A stretch of 64,000 nucleotides of DNA, taken from Gordonia pseudamarae (GTDB taxonomy: Bacteria; Actinomycetota; Actinomycetes; Mycobacteriales; Mycobacteriaceae). The stretch is from NCBI RefSeq assembly GCF_025273675.1, contig NZ_CP045809.1:124001-188000 (forward strand). The letters are read 5' to 3'. The position numbers and the translations under genes were made by a program. The notes beneath the pieces were generated by a model that had not been told where the DNA came from, did not search any database, and worked only from the letters and a program-made list of their open reading frames with translations. This document shows positions 1 to 8,161 of the stretch, in pieces. Numbering within the stretch: position 1 is the stretch's first letter; every line of letters starts with the position of its first letter.

Positions 1-1109
1 GTAGGTCCGGGGATGTCGGTGATGCCGGCGTACATCGTGAACGCGGCGTCGGACGGCAGCACCCACCGAGTGGAGGTAACCACCTGCGCACCCGCATGGA
101 ACATGGCCGTGACCAGGCCGAACGTCTCCGAACTACGGAAGTCGACGCCACTTTCGCAAGCGATGAGTGCGACCCGCGCCGGCATCGGCCACAACTGATG
201 ACCACGTGCCTTGTGGCGAAGTGTTGCCGCGCCGCGTGGCCCGAGGTGCGGGTACTCGGTTCCCAGGAACAGGTCCAGTGCCGACAGTGGGCGGTGGGCC
301 TGGTTGACCACTTCGGCCAGTCCCCATTCGGCGGCATCGTCGGACAGATGAAGTGACGCCGACCCCGGTTCATCGATGGTCGATGACGCATGCCCGAAGT
401 ACACGAACCGCCGGGGACCCGATTGCAGGGCCGAACTCAGATCTCGCCGGCTGATCACCTCGCCGACGCCAGAATGCCTGGTGGTTGCACGATTAGCCAT
501 CCTGCGGACGAATAGATCGGTGTTTGTTACCGAACCTTGGAATTCGTCGTGAGACAGAATTCTCTGTAGCCCGGAAGCCTCATTCACATGCGGGTCGATG
601 ACGTACAGGACGGGGCGTCCGGTCGATTCCGCCTGCCACGGCTCGGGAATCCGCGCCCGCCGGACATGGATAGCCGCCGGCGGCTCGTAACACAGGTCGG
701 CGACTTCGATGAGGCGCCGATCACCGTCGACCGCGAGAAGTTCGAACGGCACCCGTGCCAGCAGCTTGCTCGGAATGATCCGAGCCCGAATCGGGCAATG
801 CTCGGCCCTGGCAAGCAACTTCCTGAGAACCTCACCCGGCAGCAGCAGACTGCCCAGTTCCGTCGCAAGCGCCAATTCGCTTTCCAGCTGGGAGAACAGT
901 CCCAACACCGCCGCCCGTACCGGTTCCGCACCGGCAGCCTCGTCGGTCTCGGCGATCAGCGCCCGATTCAGCATCGCCAGGCACCGATCCCGTGCATCCG
1001 CGGTCACCCGATGTACCACCGGAGCATCGGGCTGGTCCAGCCACCGAAACGACATATATGTGTCACCGGCATCAAAAGCCCGGATCAGCAGCGTGTCATC
1101 GGTCGTCAT
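1..1109 (-). CDS. CHAT-domain cysteine protease, partial (C-terminus beyond the left edge)
   Basis: I translated this frame directly; 369 residues are visible from an ATG at 1109. Residues 110-135 (SKLLARVPFELLAVDG) match the start of the caspase-like CHAT fold. Residues 236-241 (VYFGHA) supply the catalytic His240, and residues 314-321 (ALIACESG) supply the catalytic Cys318. The following AGAQVVTSTRW stretch is the usual strand and helix after the cysteine. CHAT proteases are clan CD peptidases, known in type III CRISPR as TPR-CHAT (Csx29) and SAVED-CHAT. No TPR, SAVED or membrane segment is seen in the visible part. The gene reads away from the CRISPR array and is separated from it by a transposase remnant. 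An in-frame TGA lies directly before the ATG and there is no clear Shine-Dalgarno site, so the start is probable rather than certain. That it serves the CRISPR system is inference from position. Confidence 0.85.
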   Translation of the reverse strand, partial: MTTDDTLLIRAFDAGDTYMSFRWLDQPDAPVVHRVTADARDRCLAMLNRALIAETDEAAGAEPVRAAVLGLFSQLESELALATELGSLLLPGEVLRKLLARAEHCPIRARIIPSKLLARVPFELLAVDGDRRLIEVADLCYEPPAAIHVRRARIPEPWQAESTGRPVLYVIDPHVNEASGLQRILSHDEFQGSVTNTDLFVRRMANRATTRHSGVGEVISRRDLSSALQSGPRRFVYFGHASSTIDEPGSASLHLSDDAAEWGLAEVVNQAHRPLSALDLFLGTEYPHLGPRGAATLRHKARGHQLWPMPARVALIACESGVDFRSSETFGLVTAMFHAGAQVVTSTRWVLPSDAAFTMYAGITDIPGP

Positions 1110-1511
1110 TCAGAGAACTATGCCATGTGTTTTGCGGTCGTCGTTGAACCCGAAGTCCATCGTCCGGTTCGGGGTTACCTGCTCTTTGTCGGAGTGCGCG
1201 GTCATCAGGGTAGCGTCGAGATTGACGATCGGCCGATGACGTGCGTCTCGGGCGTGCTCGGGCACCTTGGCGCCGGCCCGGATTCAGCACCGTGCGCGGT
1301 CCGCGGACCGTGCGGTGGTGATCGCCGACAGTGCTGCGGGTGTATCGGCGGCCGGCGTCGAGACCAGCCGCGACACCGTTGGGTCCGAGGCTACCGGCCC
1401 GAACACTCCCGGATCGGTCGGGGCACGATTGATGTCGGCCAGGCGCTGGCCACCGGACGCGACCGCGGCAGCGAGGTCGAACGCGATCCCGCACGCCGGT
1501 GCTACACCACT
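1110..1511 (-). pseudogene. IS1380-family transposase remnant (N-terminal part)
   Basis: On the minus strand one frame reads FDLAAAVASGGQRLADI, then GVFGPVASDPTVSRLV, then VNLDATLMTAHSDKEQ and MDFGFN. These are the conserved N-terminal and first catalytic-Asp blocks of IS1380-type DDE transposases. The frame has a TGA inside it at 1284-1286, a stop upstream at 1512-1514, and ends at a TGA (1110-1112) shortly after the FGF motif, so both ends and most of the catalytic domain are gone. It lies between the CHAT gene and the CRISPR array and marks a past insertion in the defence island. I found no terminal inverted repeats. The remaining bases up to the array (1512-1723) are relatively AT-rich and hold no gene that I can support. 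Confidence 0.75.
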
Positions 1512-1723
1512 CTATGGGGGCACTACTCGCACGCCACCGTCACGGTCCGTGGACCATCGCCGTCGTCAACAAGTGCAACCCAATTTCGCGTCCCAAAGAA
1601 TATTACCTGAAACTCGATGACGACGGAGGTATTCAAGTATTGTTCTTGTCTCGACTCTCGATTGAACAGGACATAAATATTTAGTTCGTGGGCCAACTCA
1701 CGGGTTACTCCACCGAGCAAGCT

Positions 1724-2480
1724 GTTTCGATTCGCTGTTCAGCGAGACATGGCTCTTGATCTCGCACTGCTTTCAGGATTCGTCTACGGAGCGCGTTTCA
1801 ATTCGCTGTTCAGCGAGACATGGTTCTTGATCACTCCTCAAGTGCATTGAAGACCAGGTGCGGTACTGTTTCAATTCGCTGTTCAGCGAGACATGGCTCT
1901 TGATACCAGACAGAGAGGTCGTACGTTTCCTCTCGGACGTTTCAATTCGCTGTTCAGCGAGACATGGCTCTTGATGGGGTCTTGAAGGTGGATGTCACTG
2001 TGACTGTGTTTCAATTCGCTGTTCAGCGAGACATGGCTCTTGATGAAAACACAAGATCACCATCACCCGTGACACCGTTTCAATTCGCTGTTCAGCGAGA
2101 CATGGCTCTTGATCGACGGGGAAGAAATCGATGCTCGTGTCATACAAGTGTTCAAGTTTCAATTCGCTGTTCAGCGAGACATGGCTCTTGATATCAATCT
2201 GCAATACGTCAGTGACCCGCAGACTGTTTCAATTCGCTGTTCAGCGAGACATGGCTCTTGATTGCAGCAGCAACTCGAAAATCTGGCGCGCCAACTCGGG
2301 TTTCAATTCGCTGTTCAGCGAGACATGGCTCTTGATCACGTGATGCCGACGGAAAAGAAATCGATACAGTTTCAATTCGCTGTTCAGCGAGACATGGCTC
2401 TTGATTCGAACTCAAATTCGACGGTGATGTTCCGCTACGTCTGGTTTCAATTCGCTGTTCAGCGAGACATGGCTCTTGAT
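1724..2480 (-). CRISPR. CRISPR array, 11 repeats of 37 bp and 10 spacers
   Basis: Repeats begin at 1724, 1795, 1868, 1939, 2008, 2077, 2156, 2226, 2300, 2369 and 2444; spacers are 32-42 bp. Read on the minus strand, each repeat ends in ATTGAAAC, the usual 8-nt 5' handle of type III crRNAs, directly after an inverted repeat (TCGCTG-AA-CAGCGA). Cas6 cutting at the base of that stem would leave the handle. The two repeats farthest from cas2 carry point changes: A to G in the first (position 1729) and C to T in the second. Decay at that end marks it as the old end, so the leader lies on the cas2 side and transcription runs leftward with the cas operon. Confidence 0.97.
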
Positions 2481-2653
2481 GGTACCAGGCAATTGGCGGG
2501 TCTGACCAGCCACGATGCGGCGGGTTTGCACACACCCCTGCGAGGGGCTGGTTCGAATGGGGACATATTCGGTCCTAATTAGCGTGTTTTCGCATGTCAG
2601 AGCGAATGCACACACCTCGGGGGGTGTGGCGGACCGCGCACCATCCTCCGCGG
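2481..2653 (-). promoter_or_regulatory. CRISPR leader, between cas2 and the newest repeat
   Basis: This 173-bp stretch separates the 3' end of cas2 from the leader-proximal repeat. It contains GCACACACC twice, at 2528-2536 and 2608-2616, exactly 80 bp apart, each followed by a G-rich block. The second copy can form a short hairpin (CACACC...GGTGTG, 2611-2626) that could terminate the cas operon. The relatively AT-rich part around 2564-2595 is where an array promoter would be expected. Assignment as leader follows from repeat degeneracy at the other end of the array; promoter position is not resolved. Confidence 0.7.
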
Positions 2654-2938
2654 TCAGAACGCCTCCCAGCAGAGGTCGGTTCGTGGGGGTTCGCCTTGAC
2701 CGAGTGTGGCGATGTCTGACCAGCACGTTTTGCATTGGCGGACGATGAAGATGGAGTCTTCGTCGAGGTCGACGATGCGGGTGATTTCGTCGGTGAGGGG
2801 ACCGAGTTGTTCGGTGCCGATCCGGCAGATGAACACCGAGTACTGGATGCGGTCACCCCACGATTGGAGGAGTGCGGCGAGTCGGGCGCGTCGCCGGTCC
2901 TGGGTGACATCGTAGGCGACGAGAACGGTTACCGCCAC
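2654..2938 (-). CDS. cas2: CRISPR-associated endoribonuclease/integrase subunit Cas2
   Basis: This 94-residue protein begins VAVTVLVAYDVTQDRRR, the ferredoxin-like first strand of Cas2 with the conserved Asp (YDV). It continues with RLAALLQSWGDRIQYSVFIC, the second conserved block. Cas2 dimers bridge two Cas1 dimers to integrate prespacers. I chose the GTG at 2938, inside the end of the RT-Cas1 gene (10-bp overlap, stop at 2929), because it gives a normal Cas2 length and begins just before the first strand. A longer in-frame ORF reaching 3019 would add about 27 residues unlike Cas2. It is the last gene of the operon before the array. Confidence 0.92.
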   Translation of the reverse strand: MAVTVLVAYDVTQDRRRARLAALLQSWGDRIQYSVFICRIGTEQLGPLTDEITRIVDLDEDSIFIVRQCKTCWSDIATLGQGEPPRTDLCWEAF

Positions 2939-4803
2939 GACAGGCCGGTCCACTGCTCGTCGGGGTTCATGACTGTTCGCATCAGCAGTTTCGCCTGCCG
3001 ATACAGGTGCCGGCGCCAACTGCCCCGGAAGCCTGGGATTGCTCCTGCTGTGACCTGCAGCATTCGCCGTTCGTAAGCGCGTACGAGTGAGCTCTTTCCC
3101 GCCTTCGTCAGGTAAATACCCCGTTCACCGGTGATGGCCGAGCCGTGTTCGGCGGTCAGCGCGAACTGCCGTGCGGCGGTAAGCACCACCTGATCGATGA
3201 TGAGGGGCCGAAATTCTTCCATCAGGTCCAGTGCCAGGCCGGGACGGCGGCCACTGGCCTTGTGCAGCACCCCGATGTTGGGGTCGAGACCGGCTGCGAC
3301 GAGCGCCGAAACGCATTCGGATACCAGTATGGCGTAGCCGTACCCCAGCGCCGAGTTCGCGACATCCATCGGTGGCCGGCGGCTACGCACCGTGAATGCC
3401 AGGTCATCGGGTAGCAGTTGCCCGTACGCCTTGAAGTAGGCGCCGGCAGCCGCGCCTTCGAGACCGAAAACCTCGTCGACGGTGGACGCGTCGACCAGCA
3501 TTCGCCGCATCTCCCGCGCGGTCCGCAACGCTGATTCGACCGATTCCGCATCTTCGGGTCGGGTGAACCGCTGCAACAGGGTGATCTGGTGGCTGATCTT
3601 GGCGTCGACGATACGACGGGCGACAGGTAAAGTCAGAGCGGGATCGGAGACGAACTTCAACTGTGCGCACAGCCGAGCGACGCGACTGCCGTCGGCCGCG
3701 GCGAGTTGCTGCCCCTGATAGTTTCCGCGCCGTGACAGAAACACCACGTCGGTGCCCTCATCGAGAGTCCACGACCGCGTTCCGGCTGCAAGACTGACAG
3801 CTCCGAAGCACACTATCCGTGACACAAGATTTTTTGGAACGTCCGCCAACGTGGTGTTGTCCTTGGACTCTACGACGACGCGCCCATTCTTGGTGAACAC
3901 ACGACTGCCTTGGCGGCCGCAATACAGTATGCGCCTTGTCGGTACCTCCACCCGGTGGCTGTCGGTACTCGGAGGGTATCGGCTACCGAAATCCTCGCCC
4001 AGAAAGCAGAATCCGTCATCGAAGTTCATCACTTCGGTTTTGTCCTCACCAAGCGACATGCCGATCCCCTCCAATGCGTCGGTCGCGACCCGTGCCGCCT
4101 CCAGCACCGTGTCGCGGGAAACGCCGAGAACAACGAAGTCATCGGCATAGCGGACCACCGGTAGGCCCCTGTCGAGCAGCGCGTCGTCGAGATCGACGAG
4201 TATCAGGTTCGCGAGCATCGGTGAGAGTGCGGTGCCCTGCGGAACACCGCGCGTTTCCTTGAGGCCGCGTCGGGTGGCGACGAGCCGATGAGTGAGCAAA
4301 TCGATCAGCGGGTCGAGTGAATCATCGGGCAGTAGCGCTTTGAGCCGGCGGACGGCCGTGTCACGGGGAATGGTGTTGAAACAGTCGTCGATGTCGGCGT
4401 GCAACACCCAGTGGAGACCTTCGTCGCGCAGGCCGACAACAGCGGCAACAGCGTCCACCACACCGAGCCCCTCCCGGTACGCGTACGACGCCGGACCCAG
4501 ATGAGGATCGACATATGGGGAGACCACGTCGAGGATTGCACGTTCGGCGATCCGGTCACGCAGGGCCGGCACATTCAGTTCCCGGGTGGTCCCGTCCTTT
4601 TTCGGGACGTCGAACAGGGTCAACGAGACCGGCTCGTACGTTCCGGCGGCCAGTTCGGACGCGAGGATGTCGAGTTTGCCGTCGTCGACGAAACGTTGCA
4701 CCTTCTCAGATGGCCTGTCGCCGGGTTTGCTCAGAATGCGCCGCCACGCCGCCATTAACTGGTCAGGGGCGATCGCGCGTTGTCGTAGAGACGTGGGCGG
4801 CAT
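2929..4803 (-). CDS. cas1: Reverse transcriptase-Cas1 fusion
   Basis: The protein has 624 residues. Residues about 20-285 are a group II intron-like reverse transcriptase: motif A is HADIDDCFN (135-143), motif B is VPQGTALSPMLAN (187-199) and motif C is VVRYADDFVV (216-225), so the catalytic aspartates are intact. Residues about 291-624 are Cas1, starting RILYCGRQGS. The metal-binding set is present: Glu449 in GLEG, His514 in GVLHK, and the ALDLMEEFRP block (524-533). RT-Cas1 proteins of type III systems can take up spacers from RNA (known for Marinomonas and Fusicatenibacter). There is no N-terminal Cas6 domain here; cas6 is the separate gene 6 bp upstream. The reading frame is unbroken, so the enzyme is probably active. 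Confidence 0.95.
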   Translation of the reverse strand: MPPTSLRQRAIAPDQLMAAWRRILSKPGDRPSEKVQRFVDDGKLDILASELAAGTYEPVSLTLFDVPKKDGTTRELNVPALRDRIAERAILDVVSPYVDPHLGPASYAYREGLGVVDAVAAVVGLRDEGLHWVLHADIDDCFNTIPRDTAVRRLKALLPDDSLDPLIDLLTHRLVATRRGLKETRGVPQGTALSPMLANLILVDLDDALLDRGLPVVRYADDFVVLGVSRDTVLEAARVATDALEGIGMSLGEDKTEVMNFDDGFCFLGEDFGSRYPPSTDSHRVEVPTRRILYCGRQGSRVFTKNGRVVVESKDNTTLADVPKNLVSRIVCFGAVSLAAGTRSWTLDEGTDVVFLSRRGNYQGQQLAAADGSRVARLCAQLKFVSDPALTLPVARRIVDAKISHQITLLQRFTRPEDAESVESALRTAREMRRMLVDASTVDEVFGLEGAAAGAYFKAYGQLLPDDLAFTVRSRRPPMDVANSALGYGYAILVSECVSALVAAGLDPNIGVLHKASGRRPGLALDLMEEFRPLIIDQVVLTAARQFALTAEHGSAITGERGIYLTKAGKSSLVRAYERRMLQVTAGAIPGFRGSWRRHLYRQAKLLMRTVMNPDEQWTGLSWR

Positions 4804-4809
4804 CGTCGG

Positions 4810-5550
4810 CTACCTCACCGGCGCCGGTTCCGTCGACCGCGGCGGCGTAGTAGCGTTGGTCGGCTGCCAGGTAGGTTCACGTAGAATCCTCCCAAGCCCG
4901 GAAGTCGTGTAGGAGCCGATTCCGGCGTGTTCGGCGAACGCCCAGACGGTACTGAACAGTCGTGCTGAATCCTTTGTGGGGCAGACGAATCGCATCCGTC
5001 CTACGAAGCCGGAGATGGTGATACGGTGTCGTGTGACGATGCCGTTACGGCCGTCCAGATCTGAGACCCACGTCCCGGCGGCATGTCTATGATCGAGCAG
5101 CAGCGTCGGATTGTCGACGAGCTTGTTCCACCGCTTCACCGCAGATTTCGCCAGCCGCGAAGGTTCCAGGAACGGCGACGAAATATTCCCGTCACGTACC
5201 GATGTGGGTGTCACGAAACGGACACAGTGCGCGGCCTCCACCGGACAGTCGAAAAGTTCTTCGTAACTACGCGTTTCCAACGGAATCGGGTCGGTCAGAA
5301 AATGTCCGGTCTGTGAACCCAGCCGCACCGGTCGTGTTGCCACCGCAACCGAGTCGAGCATCTGATCTGCCCGGTCGGACAATCCGACCACGTGAATGGC
5401 GTCGACACCGTCGATATTCACCATCGTCGCCGACGTCCACGGAACCAGCGGATCATGACCGAGCCACGATGTGACCACCGCATGAACATGGATGTCTTTC
5501 ACATGCCTGGCGTCGATGCCACCAACCGGAACAGCCCAATGCGTGATCAT
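4810..5550 (-). CDS. cas6: Cas6 family CRISPR repeat endoribonuclease
   Basis: I start this gene at the ATG at 5550, which has a strong AGGAGG site and lies 2 bp after the upstream gene; it gives 246 residues. The C-terminus carries the glycine-rich loop typical of Cas6 (GIGSYTTSGLGRIL), preceded by a second ferredoxin-like half (RITISGFVGRMRFVC). The early histidines (THWAV, HVHAVV) could include the catalytic residue, but I cannot fix it. Cas6 cuts the pre-crRNA at the base of the repeat hairpin, leaving the ATTGAAAC handle seen in this array. The gene sits between the effector genes and RT-Cas1 in the same operon. Confidence 0.85.
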   Translation of the reverse strand: MITHWAVPVGGIDARHVKDIHVHAVVTSWLGHDPLVPWTSATMVNIDGVDAIHVVGLSDRADQMLDSVAVATRPVRLGSQTGHFLTDPIPLETRSYEELFDCPVEAAHCVRFVTPTSVRDGNISSPFLEPSRLAKSAVKRWNKLVDNPTLLLDHRHAAGTWVSDLDGRNGIVTRHRITISGFVGRMRFVCPTKDSARLFSTVWAFAEHAGIGSYTTSGLGRILREPTWQPTNATTPPRSTEPAPVR

Positions 5551-5552
5551 CC

Positions 5553-5984
5553 TCAATCCTCCTGCGGTAACACAACAATTCGGCCGAGTGTCCGGCAACC
5601 GACGATCCGCCCACCGTCCCGGACCTCGTCGGCGGGGAACACCACATCTACGCGGTCTGTGAGTGTCATCGCACTCAGCCGAGACACCAGCAGCAGCACA
5701 TCGGGTTCCGGGTCGGGGAACGCGGTTACGTAATTGCCCGCCAGGTCGGTGAGGTGCGCGCTGGGGATGATCCCACCCGACGTGTCCGGAACGTTCGATG
5801 ACGTGGTGTTCTGCACGATGTCGCCGACCGGTGCTGTGACACCGGAAATATCTAATGTTGATCGGCGGGTGTATACTTCCCCGATCCGGCACACGAGACC
5901 GCTACGCGGTACTTCCAGTACCGCGTTGTCGCCGTCGTAGAGAGCGAAGTCGTGAGGGGTGAGGTTTCTCAGCGACATTGGCAC
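5553..5984 (-). CDS. Small NLTPH-motif protein in the cas operon, function unknown
   Basis: The protein has 143 residues. It begins with RNLTPHDFALYDGD (about residues 5-18), a motif shared with a widespread family of small phage and actinobacterial proteins of unknown function. The rest is predicted beta-rich, with two hydrophobic strands (DVLLLVSRLSAM, GRIVVLP) and no membrane segment or known catalytic motif. GTG at 5984 lies 8 bp from an AGGAGG site; an ATG at 5978 is the alternative. It is spaced 2 bp from cas6 and 29 bp from the upstream RAMP gene, so it is co-transcribed with them. It could be an accessory or ancillary (csx-like) factor, or a stand-in for the missing small subunit, but it is not obviously helical as Cas11 is. 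Confidence 0.75.
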   Translation of the reverse strand: MPMSLRNLTPHDFALYDGDNAVLEVPRSGLVCRIGEVYTRRSTLDISGVTAPVGDIVQNTTSSNVPDTSGGIIPSAHLTDLAGNYVTAFPDPEPDVLLLVSRLSAMTLTDRVDVVFPADEVRDGGRIVGCRTLGRIVVLPQED

Positions 5985-6013
5985 TATCAGGGCCTCCTAA
6001 CCGGGTCGGTCGC

Positions 6014-8161
6014 TTATAGGTAGGGAAGCGTCGGTGCTTGCTGGTTCGTGTGCATGCGTTTCAACGCCTTCCGGTTGGTCGGCGTCTCATTATTTGTCCA
6101 CCATTCGTAGCCATTGTTGCGGGGTGGTGTGGTATTTCCTGTGCGAACGCGCGGGTAATGAACAGGGAAGCCACGGTAACCGATCACGGCATTGAGGAAC
6201 TCGGTCCGAACTGCGCGCAAATCTTGGTCCGCGAACAGCAGGCGATCGAAATCATTGATGAGGTCCTGCGCGGTGGCGCCACTGTCGGGAGCGGCGTCGA
6301 GCTGAGTTGCCGCCCGCGTCAGTGAGCGATAGCGTTCGGTGATATCGTCGGGGCCCTCGATGCGGACACGTTCCCATATGGCCTCGATGCGGGTCGCCCC
6401 GAAACCGAGGGGCCGACCCATCCCGACCGTGTACACGGCGTCCTCTGGTAACGCCAGCAGCCACAGCAGCGCACCCAGTTCTGTGGCGGTGAGATTGTCA
6501 ACAATGATCTCGGTCGCGAACTGGACTCCGATCGCCACCCAATCGGTGACCGATACCGAGACATTTGCCGGAGTTCCCTCCACCGCCACATGTTCTGGGT
6601 AACGATGGCGGCCTTGCACCTGCACCCTCTGTTGTGGCGTCCTGCTGCGCCAGTAGTCATTCACCCGCTGCGCTTCGCCGATCACATCGCGATGGGGCAG
6701 GTAGAACTTGCGACCACGCAACTTGTCAGTATCGCGGAATCCGTTCACACCTCGGCGGGGACCGCTTCCAATTGGCGCATTGTCGGCGGCGGAGGTGTAG
6801 AAGCGGTATTGACTTGACTTCGGCCCGTTGAGAACCGTCAACGGCAGCGGGCCACCGGGGATGTGTTCGACAGCACCGCCGGCGGGGCAGTGGGTGACAC
6901 GCGGCGGTGCGATACGCAGATGCCCTTTGACTGCTGCCGCACTCCGCTCCTCGCGACCATCGGCAACCCAGCCGAAAACACGGTCGGCCGGCGATAATTC
7001 ACCGAGCGTCTGGGCAGGTAGATGATTTGCGGCAGTGAGATCGTGTGGGGAATTTCCGAAAACAGAACGTCCCACCATCGCCGGCGTCACCTGGGTGATC
7101 CGGTCTCGTTCGACGCGTGCATGCAGAGTTCTGCCGACCTCGAGCTTCCATTGGTCTTTGCGCAGAATATACGAGGCGAGGCCCTGTTGTGCCTCCTCGG
7201 AACGATGCTCGTTCGCACGTGCGTACGAGTCAATTGTTGCTTTCCATTCACGAACATTATCGGAGCTGATGGTCTTCGGGTCCAAGTCGACCCGTGCGAA
7301 GGCATGGTCTTCCTCGAATACCTTTGTGACAACCAGTCGTTCGTCATTTTTTCCATCAAAGGTGCCACCGGTCCAATGTATGTAGCCGCGAACGCGGACA
7401 GCTTCGAAGCCCTCGTTCAGATGCGCCTGCGGTGGTGGGTCCGGATATTCCGGCAGGGCATCGAAGTCGGAGGCCAGATTGCTCACACGCCACATGTAAA
7501 AATTCGGGTTCGTGTGCCTTTGCAGGTGAATCCAGGCGACGACAGGCATCTTGTCCAACGTCCATGCGGCACGGTGGATTCGCTGCGCAAATGATCGGCC
7601 TTTGCTGATTGGCAGCCATGCCGCGGGCTGAGGAGTGATGTCAGGATAGGGATTTCCATCCTCACCGAGTGGGACCAACGACTTGACCGTCATTGCCATC
7701 AGTCCGTTGGAACCACGTATGACTACGGCGGGTCTCAGCCCCAGCGCCTCGTTGGGCAACGCCCGGATAGCACCGGGTAGTTCATGTCGGCTATCAAAGA
7801 CGCCGTACCTGGAATTGGTGATAGCCTCATAGGATGCGCGCAGAACGCCTTTGATTGTAGAGCCGGTGAGGATAGGTGTGCCCGCCGGGTCGGTGCGCGT
7901 CGACAACGTAGCCGGTTCCCCTTCCTGCCGGACGGCACTGGGATGATCCGGTAGGAGCAAGGGGCTCTTGGTGGTCAGTCTGACGGGTATGCGGGCGGAG
8001 TACGTGCCGGGAGTGACAGTGCCGTGAGATGCCGACGGTCCATCCCCGAACTGGCCTGCGAGGTTTCGTGTCGGGGTTGAGACAAAGTTGTACGGGTTGA
8101 CGAATTGATTGTTGTTGTTGCCAGGGGCCGGTCGGGTCGGAGGGTTGGGGATCTCAACCAT
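6014..8161 (-). CDS. Large type III RAMP protein, TIGR03986-like
   Basis: The protein has 715 residues from the ATG at 8161, which has a GGAGG site and overlaps csx19 by 8 bp. The FVNPYNFVSTP segment (about residues 20-30) is the signature start of TIGR03986 family type III RAMP proteins. ILTGSTIKGVLRASYEAI is the Cas7-type segment that contacts crRNA, and VGMGRPLGFGATRIEAI near the C-terminus is a glycine-rich RAMP loop. The length allows two RRM-like domains. No Asp is visible at the position of the Csm3 cleavage residue, so it is probably a structural backbone subunit. A longer ORF extends to 8374, but that part lies inside csx19 and does not look like RAMP sequence. Confidence 0.85.
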   Translation of the reverse strand: MVEIPNPPTRPAPGNNNNQFVNPYNFVSTPTRNLAGQFGDGPSASHGTVTPGTYSARIPVRLTTKSPLLLPDHPSAVRQEGEPATLSTRTDPAGTPILTGSTIKGVLRASYEAITNSRYGVFDSRHELPGAIRALPNEALGLRPAVVIRGSNGLMAMTVKSLVPLGEDGNPYPDITPQPAAWLPISKGRSFAQRIHRAAWTLDKMPVVAWIHLQRHTNPNFYMWRVSNLASDFDALPEYPDPPPQAHLNEGFEAVRVRGYIHWTGGTFDGKNDERLVVTKVFEEDHAFARVDLDPKTISSDNVREWKATIDSYARANEHRSEEAQQGLASYILRKDQWKLEVGRTLHARVERDRITQVTPAMVGRSVFGNSPHDLTAANHLPAQTLGELSPADRVFGWVADGREERSAAAVKGHLRIAPPRVTHCPAGGAVEHIPGGPLPLTVLNGPKSSQYRFYTSAADNAPIGSGPRRGVNGFRDTDKLRGRKFYLPHRDVIGEAQRVNDYWRSRTPQQRVQVQGRHRYPEHVAVEGTPANVSVSVTDWVAIGVQFATEIIVDNLTATELGALLWLLALPEDAVYTVGMGRPLGFGATRIEAIWERVRIEGPDDITERYRSLTRAATQLDAAPDSGATAQDLINDFDRLLFADQDLRAVRTEFLNAVIGYRGFPVHYPRVRTGNTTPPRNNGYEWWTNNETPTNRKALKRMHTNQQAPTLPYL

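Noticed and set aside
588..1610. 340-residue open frame on the plus strand
   Set aside because: It runs antisense to the CHAT gene and the transposase relic, whose motifs are unmistakable; its own product is Arg/Gly-rich with no family.
1964..2582. Short open frames with repeated FQFAVQRDMALD-type peptides
   Set aside because: They are translations of CRISPR repeats and spacers, not genes.
6038..7594. Plus-strand frames within the TIGR03986-like RAMP gene
   Set aside because: Antisense to a protein with clear RAMP signatures; no ribosome sites.
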